25,000 nt of DNA, from NCBI GenBank assembly GCA_009746045.1, contig RPFO01002250.1:1-25000 (forward strand). The letters run 5' to 3'. Origin of the DNA: Mesostigma viride (Eukaryota; Streptophyta; Mesostigmatophyceae; Mesostigmatales; Mesostigmataceae). The notes beneath the pieces are model-generated. The model was not told the origin of the DNA, searched no databases, and saw only the letters and a list, made by a program, of their open reading frames with translations. Positions 18,233-25,000 of the stretch are shown here, piece by piece. The position numbers and the translations under genes are program-made. How positions within the stretch are numbered: position 1 is the first letter of the stretch; every line of letters begins with the position of its first letter.

Positions 18233-21200
18233 GGTCCCAGCAGGGCAACAATAACAACAGGTCCCAACAGGGCCAAAACAACAACAACAACAGGTCCCAG
18301 CAGGGCCAGAACCGGTCCCAGCAGGGAAACAACAACAACAACAACAACAACCAGCCTGGCAACCCTGGGGGGTCCATAAGGTGCCTGAGGTGCTTCCAAC
18401 GAGGGCACGCACGGCACAACTGCCCCAACAACGACTCCCTGGCCAACGGGGTGGATCTCTGCCCGGGCTGCTGGCACGCACGTCATCCCCTGGGGCCTCC
18501 AGGCAGCCGTTGCAACAGGCCTCGCTACCCAAATCAATGTGAGTTCACTCACCTTATGTACTCTGAGGATGATGATCTCATTACCATTGGGGATGGCAAC
18601 CAGGGCATAATTGATTTTGAGGCAGCAACCTTACTGTCCTCCCAACACCCTGTTCTGGAACCTTACATAAAAGCACTAACCCCTACTGTTGACAACTCCA
18701 TAGATATCAAGGAGCTTGCTCATCAGCTGCACCTAGCCATGGGTCATGAAACAGTGGCTGAGGAACTGGCCAGACGGCTGGGGGGTAGTAGCATGGGAAA
18801 ACAACTCAGGAATGCAGTAAAACTGGCTAGACAACACTGTCAAGAATGTCAGTTCAATAGCCCCAAACCTCAAAAATGGCATACTGCAACTCCTTCCACC
18901 AATAGGGGCATGATAGTGGGGGATGTGATGCACATCAACAAAGATGTCCAACCCTACCTGATCCTAAAAGACTCATGGTCCAGGTTCACAGTAATGGAAC
19001 CCCTACCTGGCATGTCTGCAGGGCAGCTACGTGTTGCACTCATGATTGCTTTACCCAGATTCTACCCAGTTGACAGAATTTTGCTTGATCAACAATTTTC
19101 TTGTCTGACTGACCTGGAAGGGTGTGAAGCAATAGAGATTGCTGGGCTGGAAGATCATGAGGGTCAGGGGGTCATTGAAAGAACCATCAGATCTGTCAAA
19201 ACCCTACTAGCCAAAAATCCTTCCAAGGATGCTACTTCAGGGGTCTATTGTGACAGGGCACTCTGGTGTCATGAAATGTGCACAACCCTAAACATGAGAC
19301 CTGTCTTGCATGCCACGTGGGGTGAAGTAATCCCAGCAGGCCTGCAGGCAGGTGTATATCCCCCAGAGGTGATAGCACTGTACAACACTGCACGTGCACA
19401 AACCTCAGCAAAACTGGCAGAAAAAGATAAAACCCATTCCAGGCCAGTATTCCAAAAAGGTGATCAAGTTCTCTATTACAAGGAAAACAGCTTTGGTAAG
19501 GTTGGAACTTGGCTAGGTCCAGTTACCATCCGTGGATTTACCAAAAACAGCAAGACCGTGGAGGTCAAGCACAATATCAATGGGAAGCGTCACAGGGTGA
19601 GCTGTCATAGAATTAAGAAGTATTATTCTCCCATGGCAGACGTGCCTGGGGAAGAGTCTTTAAGCATGGACTCACTACTTCTATCTGGCAACTCCAGCAT
19701 GCCCAGCAGTAGCTCTGAGCCACCAATTACTGCTGTTGACAGCACCACAGCACCCTCTGTGAACCCTTCCACCCTCAGTGAAGCCAGGCCCACTTCACAA
19801 CCTGGGGATTGCTTAACCAGGCACGAGGTAGCTGGGTTGGAAGCATTAGCTCAGCCCCAAGGCACCAAATTGTCTGCCAACCCTCCCGCTCTGAGGTCAA
19901 GATTGGCAGTCGCCTTGCAAGCATTACACAGGTCACATAAGCAACAAGCTGCTGTGGCCGCAGGGTTGGCAAAAGTCTCAGCTGTGTGCACTAGTCAGGA
20001 CCCCTGGACCCTGGCAATAGACACTCAGGCACAGGTCAGTGTGATCAGTGCACAAGCCATCCCTGGTCTTGAGATTGCACCTTCATTTTGGGCACGGGTG
20101 CAGGATTTCTCAGGCCAAAGCTCACTGGATGTAGTGGGACAAGTGATGCTCCCTATACTTGGTATTCAGACACCCTTCCAGGTGGTGGAGGGGTACTCTG
20201 GTAACACCTTGTTGGGGGAACCTTTTGTATCCTATCCTGGGGTGCTTATCTCAGCTAATGAGCTCAGTGTCACAGGGGTGGGTGCAGTTCCTCTGGACCA
20301 CTTTAAAATCCCTCTCTCCAGTATTGTCCCTGGTATGGATGCTGTCATCAAGGCAGTCAACACTCAGTATGCACCAGGGGAGATCCCTGATCTGGACAAG
20401 TTAGTGCACAGCCAGTTCCTCCATCCCTCAGCCTTTGGGCTGGGTAAGTGGGACATAGCCATGCACTCACCCCACCAAATCTCCCACGTCATACAAGAAT
20501 GCAAAACACAAAAAGGGTTTACCAAGTGGCTGATGGCCATTGTCCACCAAGCCAGGCAGGAATGGGTCCTGCCCAACCCCAAAAACCCTCAATACAAACC
20601 GCCTGTCACCCCTTCATGGGACGTGCCAGAGGGAGCCAAAAAGCTCAGATTAAAATTTGTTCTCAAACAAAAACCACAAAAAGTGGGCTCCCCAATCTTC
20701 CATGCCAGACCATGTGTCACAGAATTAAAGGGGACCTCCACACTGCCAAAAGGGGAAACATACACACCTGGGCTGCAACAAACCTCACTCAGGATCATGC
20801 TCTCCCTCTTCCTCCACAACCTCAATGCAGGCCAAGACTATGTCTGCAAAGCCACTGATATTAAAAGGGCCTTCCTCAGGGGGGACCCAGAAAAGGCTGA
20901 ATCTGTGTGGAAAGGGAAGGTGTACGTGGTAGACACCCCAGCTGTGTGGAAACCTTATATTGATGAGCCCCACCTTATCATCAACATTGGGGTGGAAGGG
21001 CTTGTCAGTGCCCCAAAAATTTTCAGAGACTCAGCAGAGGAAGTATTCAAAAAGCTCAAGGCCACGTATGATGACCTGGACCCATGCTTTTTTGTTGTAC
21101 CCACCCCCTCTGGACTGCTGTTCTTTGTGTGGCATGGAGATGACCAACTCATTTGTGGGCCTAGAGCTGAGGTGGAAACCTTTATTCAGCAGGTCCAGGA

Positions 21201-22064
21201 ATCATATGAGATTGGCAAACAGGTGGAATTGAGCACAACCCCCATCCAGTTCTGTGGCATCATGTTGCAGCTGCATAGGCAGCCAGATCAGTGGGTCTGC
21301 TCTCTCTCCCCTCCTGCAGAATATATCCAAGATTGTCTAGATCTGCTGCAGGACAACTACCTCCCCTTACATATGTGTGCCACTGTTCAGGGCAAACTGG
21401 GGTGGTGGTCAGCCATCTGTGGGGCTCCCTTAGCTGTCATCAGCAGGGTCACCCATGATGTTCTAGTCAAGATCAAATGCAGTCACATCAGGAAGTTGGT
21501 CAATGACTGTCCCCCCCTCATCCTCCATGGCCTGAATCTGATGGAAGACATCCACATCCAATGTGTCATGGACAGCTCCATGGAGAGCAGAACAATCAAT
21601 CAGATGGGGGCACGGGAATCAGGGCTGTTTTTTCTCACCAACAGGTCAGATTACATGTCCCTCACTTCCTGGTACAGCAGGCTACACCGCAGAAAACCTG
21701 GCAGCAGCAACTCAGCTGAATGTCGTGCTGTGGTGTCTGCTGCATTGCATGCTCGTTCCCTGCAGCACATGCTCACCTGGCTACAAACCCAGGCAGGCAG
21801 CACATGCAATGTCATCTCACATCTCTATACTGACAGCCAATCTGTGATCAGTTTTCTAACCAAGAAATCTGTCTCTGCTGCTGTCCACACTGACTGGATT
21901 GGGTGATCCTCAAACAGGAGGCCACCTATTTTTCCAGCTGGACTCATGTGGATGATGAGGACAACCCAGCAGACGCTCTCACGAAGCTGCGGGATGCTGC
22001 TGGCCAACAGTACCAGCTCCTCTTTCAGAACATGAACCCCTATGATATCAGAGTCAGTGTTTGA
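18110..22064 (+). pseudogene. pol: pol region: zinc knuckle, integrase, protease-like, reverse transcriptase, RNase H
   Basis: Order in one frame: Asn/Gln-rich tract from CAA/AAC repeats (about 18197-18357); CCHC knuckle CLRCFQRGHARHNC (18382-18423); integrase HHCC region (18721-18849); integrase core with Asp at 18922 (GDV), Asp at 19087 (LLDQQ) and Glu at 19177 (VIER); a GPY/F-like module (VGTWLGPVTIRGFT, about 19500-19625); retropepsin-like AIDTQAQVSVIS (Asp at 20020) with LLGEPF (about 20209); RT with DIKRAF (20857) and HGDD (21133-21144); and RNase H with SAECRA and YTDSQS (to about 21850). A -1 break at GGG (21901-21903) separates the last part, whose ..NPADALTK.. is the usual Copia RNase H end; the stop is 22062-22064. 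RT and RNase H are Copia-like. The DTQ in place of DTG in the protease is atypical. Confidence 0.85.
18197..18357 (+). repeat. CAA/AAC trinucleotide-rich tract within the LTR element
   Basis: Runs of AAC/CAA are interrupted by AGGTCCCAGCAGGGC modules. In the pol frame they read as poly-Asn with RSQQG modules; in the gag frame they read as poly-Thr. Such tracts expand by slippage, so the length is probably polymorphic. It links Gag to the zinc knuckle. Confidence 0.9.
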
Positions 22065-22438
22065 ATAAATGACTGGCCATAGCACAGTACACAACCACCA
22101 CACCCCCTTACCACAGCGATAGCTGCTGGGCGCCATAAAATTCAACACATTCGTTGTGGGGTGTGAGTGCTGGCTAGGTCAGATTTGTATCCATTTGCAG
22201 CTTGAGGACACAAGCTTTGTATCCATTTACTTAATGTGTGCTTCAGTACCTGGCCAAACCAGCCAGCTGTGTACACCTTATTTAATGTGCAATATAACAC
22301 CTGGCCAGAACAGCCAGCTGTAACCAACCTGGCTCAACCAGCCATGTCTCTTTTGTACCCCTAATCAACTTAAAAACAATAACAATAATGTTGGGGGTGC
22401 AGACCTGCATTAAGAAATAAATAATAAAACAATACTGG
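22065..22438 (+). other. 3' untranslated region of the LTR element
   Basis: Contains repeated CTGGCCA / CAGCCAGCTGT words (about 22250-22345) and ends in A-rich sequence (AAGAAATAAATAATAAAAC) before ACTGG and the 3' LTR. A-rich DNA at this place may act as the polypurine tract, though it is not the usual G-containing type. GTTGGGGGTGCAG (22390-22402) lies about 40 bp upstream. Confidence 0.5.
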
Positions 22439-22910
22439 AGTTAGTCTCCATGCTTTGCTGTAGACTAAGTCTCAAAGGCATTGTGAATACAACGTATGAA
22501 TAAGCCTTGTAAACCCACGTTGGTATGTGAATATAAATACCACGTGGGCTATGCAGATAGGATGCTAGTCGAGTCGCATACGTTTCCCTAGATAGGTACT
22601 TTGGGTACTGAGGTACGTGACAGATGTCAGTACCCAGTATACGTAGTGTCCTGTCATTGGACGGTACTAGAGTATCCTAGATAGGGACCGTACTGCAGCG
22701 TGCATTGATTTGTGATCGCACGATGCAGTGACTAGGCAGCTACCTGTCATCGTGCGGCCTCGGGCCAACGGTCTGCACCCAACGGTCACTGGCGGCGCAG
22801 CCGGTGAGAGGAACGTTGATAAAGGGTAAACCTATTTTCTAATGAACCAAGCAATTCATTGCTCACAGCTTACAGTGTTCTCAAGCAATATATCCCACCG
22901 CATTCTAACT
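22439..22910 (+). repeat. 3' LTR
   Basis: 472 bp, same termini as the 5' LTR (AGTTAG...CTAACT) and near-identical throughout. It is followed by the target duplication GGCCC (22911-22915) and the rest of the satellite spacer. Confidence 0.95.
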
Positions 22911-22957
22911 GGCCCCCATTAAAAAATAAAAACAGAAAAAAAGGTACGAATGGCAGC
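22911..22957 (+). repeat. Satellite spacer copy S4, right part
   Basis: Opens with target duplication GGCCC, then the A-rich segment and AAAAAGGTACGAATGGCAGC seen at the end of every other spacer. Together with 15105-15259 it rebuilds one complete spacer, showing where the LTR element entered. Confidence 0.85.
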
Positions 22958-24503
22958 TGAACCCCTAGGTATTTATGCATGCCAGCATCCCCCCCTCGGT
23001 ATTTATGCATGCCAGCACCCCCCCTCGGTATTTATGCATGCCAGCACCCCCCCCTCGGTATTTATGCATGCCTGCACCCCCCCTAGGTATTTATGCATGC
23101 CAGCACCCCCCCCTCGGTATTTATGCATGCCAGCACCCCCCCCTCGGTATTTATTCATGCCAGCACCCCCTCTAGGTATTTATGCATGCCAGCACCCCCC
23201 CCTAGGTATTTATGCATGCCAGCACCCCCCCTAGGTATTTATGCATGCCAGCACCCCCCTAGGTATTTATGCATGCCTGCACCCCCCCTAGGTATTTATG
23301 CATGCCAGCACCCCCCCTCGGTATTTATGCATGCCAGCACCCCCCTCGGTATTTATGCATGCCAGCCCCCCCCCTAGGTATTTATGCATGCCAGCACCCC
23401 CCCTAGGTATTTATGCATGCCAGCACCCCCCTAGGTATTTATGCATGCCAGCACCCCCCCTAGGTATTTATGCATGCCAGCACCCCCCCCTAGGTATTTA
23501 TGCATGCCAGCACCCCCCCTAGGTATTTATGCATGCCAGCACCCCCCCTAGGTATTTATGCATGCCAGCACCCCCCACATGTATTTATGCATGCCAGCAC
23601 CCCCCTAGGTATTTATGCATGCCAGCCCCCCCCCCTAGGTATTTATGCATGCCAGCACCCCCCTAGGTATTTATGCATGCCAGCACCCCCCTAGGTATTT
23701 ATGCATGCCAGCACCCCCCCTAGGTATTTATGCATGCCAGCACCCCACCCGACGTATTTATGCTTGCCAGCACCCCCCCCTAGGTATTTATGCATGCCAG
23801 CACCCCCTCTAGGTATTTATGCATGCCAGCACCCCCCCCGACGTATTTATGCATGCCAGCACCCCCCTAGGTATTTATGCATGCCAGCACCCCCCCTAGG
23901 TATTTATGCATGCCAGCACCCCCCCCTCGGTATTTATGCATGCCTGCACCCCCCTAGGTATTTATGCATGCCAGCACCCCCCCTCGGTATTTATGCATGC
24001 CAGCACCCCCCCTCGGTATTTATGCATGCCAGCACCCCCCCTAGGTATTTATGCATGCCAGCACCCCCCCTAGGTATTTATGCATGCCAGCACCCCACCC
24101 GACGTATTTATGCATGCCAGCACCCCCCCTAGGTATTTATGCATGCCAGCCCCCCCCTAGGTATTTATGCATGCCAGCACCCCCCCTAGGTATTTATGCA
24201 TGCCAGCGACCCCCCGACGTATTTATGCATGCCAGCCCCCCCCCTAGGTATTTATGCATGCCAGCCCCCCCCCTCGGTATTTATGCATGCCAGCACCCCC
24301 CCCTAGGTATTTATGCATGCCAGCACCCCCCTAGGTATTTATGCATGCCAGCACCCCACCCGACGTATTTATGCATGCCAGCACCCCCTAGGTATTTATG
24401 CATGCCAGCACCCCCCTAGGTATTTATGCATGCCAGCACCCCCACATGTATTTATGCATGCCAGCACCCCCCCTAGTAGGTATTTATGCATGCCAGCACC
24501 CCC
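22958..24503 (+). repeat. Satellite array block 5
   Basis: More than 50 tandem units of the same 27-30-bp family as blocks 1-4, so the LTR element interrupts one continuous satellite domain. One unit near 24476 has a partial TAGTAGG duplication. Confidence 0.95.
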
Positions 24504-24692
24504 ATTCTTGGTTAATAACGTCAACGTCCTTGCTGCTTCCTTTGGTGCTTGATCTGCCTTGGTGTCGTGCCTCCGTTTGGTGGCCGGTGGTCACGGGATG
24601 CACAAACGGGAACGCTATCAGTTTTCGTCCACCCGCCGCCGCTGCCCCAGGCCGGCTTAAAAATAAAAAAGAAAAAAAGGTACGAATGGCAG
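24504..24692 (+). repeat. Satellite spacer copy S5
   Basis: Near-identical to S1-S3, with a slightly shorter A-rich tail. It is preceded, like the other spacers, by AGCACCCCC and followed by a C-run. Confidence 0.9.
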
Positions 24693-25000
24693 CCCCCCCC
24701 CTAGGTATTTATGCATGCCAGCACCCCCCCTAGGTATTTATGCATGCCAGCCCCCCCCTAGGTATTTATGCATGCCAGCACCCCCCTAGGTATTTATGCA
24801 TGCCAGCACCCCCCTCGGTATTTATGCATGCAAGCGACCCCCCTAGGTATTTATGCATGCCAGCCCCCCCCTCGGTATTTATGCATGCCAGCACCCCCCC
24901 TAGGTATTTATGCATGCCTGCACCCCCCTAGGTATTTATGCATGCAAGCGACCCCCCTAGGTATTTATGCATGCCAGCCCCCCCCCCCTAGGTATTTATC
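24693..25000 (+). repeat. Satellite array block 6 (runs off the window)
   Basis: Same unit family continuing to the last base. Several units carry CATGCAAGCGACC or CATGCCTGCACC variants. The true right edge of the satellite lies outside the window. Confidence 0.95.

Larger units (their letters stand above)
15260..22910 (+). mobile_element. Complete LTR retrotransposon, Copia-like RT with unusual domain order
   Basis: It has two 472-bp LTRs (15260-15731 and 22439-22910), a 5-bp target duplication GGCCC on each side, and an internal region coding for Gag and Pol. I see only two single-base differences between the LTRs: GATAGGGATG versus GATAGGATG, and GCTTCAG versus GCTTACAG. Insertion is therefore recent. 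It split satellite spacer S4, whose halves align to intact copies elsewhere in the window. All main domains are present, but the coding sequence changes frame three times. Confidence 0.95.

Noticed and set aside
22389-22438. TGTTGGGGG at 22389 as the true start of the 3' LTR
   Set aside because: The 5' LTR copy lacks these 50 bases, and the target duplication plus rebuilt spacer fix the border at 22439.
22958-25000. Open frames in the right-hand satellite blocks
   Set aside because: Same explanation as the left blocks: by-products of the repeat unit.

Overview
This is eukaryotic nuclear DNA made almost entirely of transposable elements and satellite repeats. The signs are a gene split by a GT-AG intron, target-site duplications, LTR and non-LTR retrotransposons, and satellite arrays. 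No bacterial operon, rRNA gene or ordinary housekeeping gene is visible. The retroelement types and GC-rich RT genes would suit an alga or other protist, possibly of the green lineage. I cannot name the species, and that assignment is a weak inference.

Left third (1-9057). One minus-strand gene with an RNase H/DDE-like, transposase-like product is split into exon 1 (9057-7891) and exon 2 (927-319). Its intron, originally about 138 bp, now holds about 6.8 kb of inserted DNA. The insert is two 5'-truncated non-LTR retrotransposons lying tail to tail: element E1 (+, 1047-3671) and element E2 (-, 7856-3683). Each encodes a reverse transcriptase and a C-terminal restriction-like endonuclease (REL). 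E2 also keeps an N-terminal RING-H2 finger. A perfect 15-bp direct repeat (1032-1046 and 7857-7871) brackets the pair.

Middle (9060-11390). Starting about 70 bp upstream of the gene's start codon is a 62-bp tandem array, each unit holding the 14-bp palindrome CCAACGGCCGTTGG. Next come AT-rich DNA, a tRNA-like/SINE-like stretch, a cluster of GGCGCC-centred palindromes, and DNA without recognisable genes.

Right (11390-25000). A satellite of about 27-30 bp (core TATTTATGCATGCCAGCAC plus a C-run of variable length) fills several kilobases. It is interrupted at irregular intervals by a conserved spacer of about 190 bp. One spacer copy is split by a complete, young LTR retrotransposon (15260-22910, 472-bp LTRs, 5-bp target duplication GGCCC). 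Its RT/RNase H is Copia-like, but the aspartic-protease-like domain lies between integrase and RT, not upstream of integrase.

Across the three retroelements I find nine reading-frame breaks, all in the same (-1) direction and mostly in C or G runs. This points to systematic homopolymer undercalling in the assembly, or slippage, more than to ordinary pseudogene decay.
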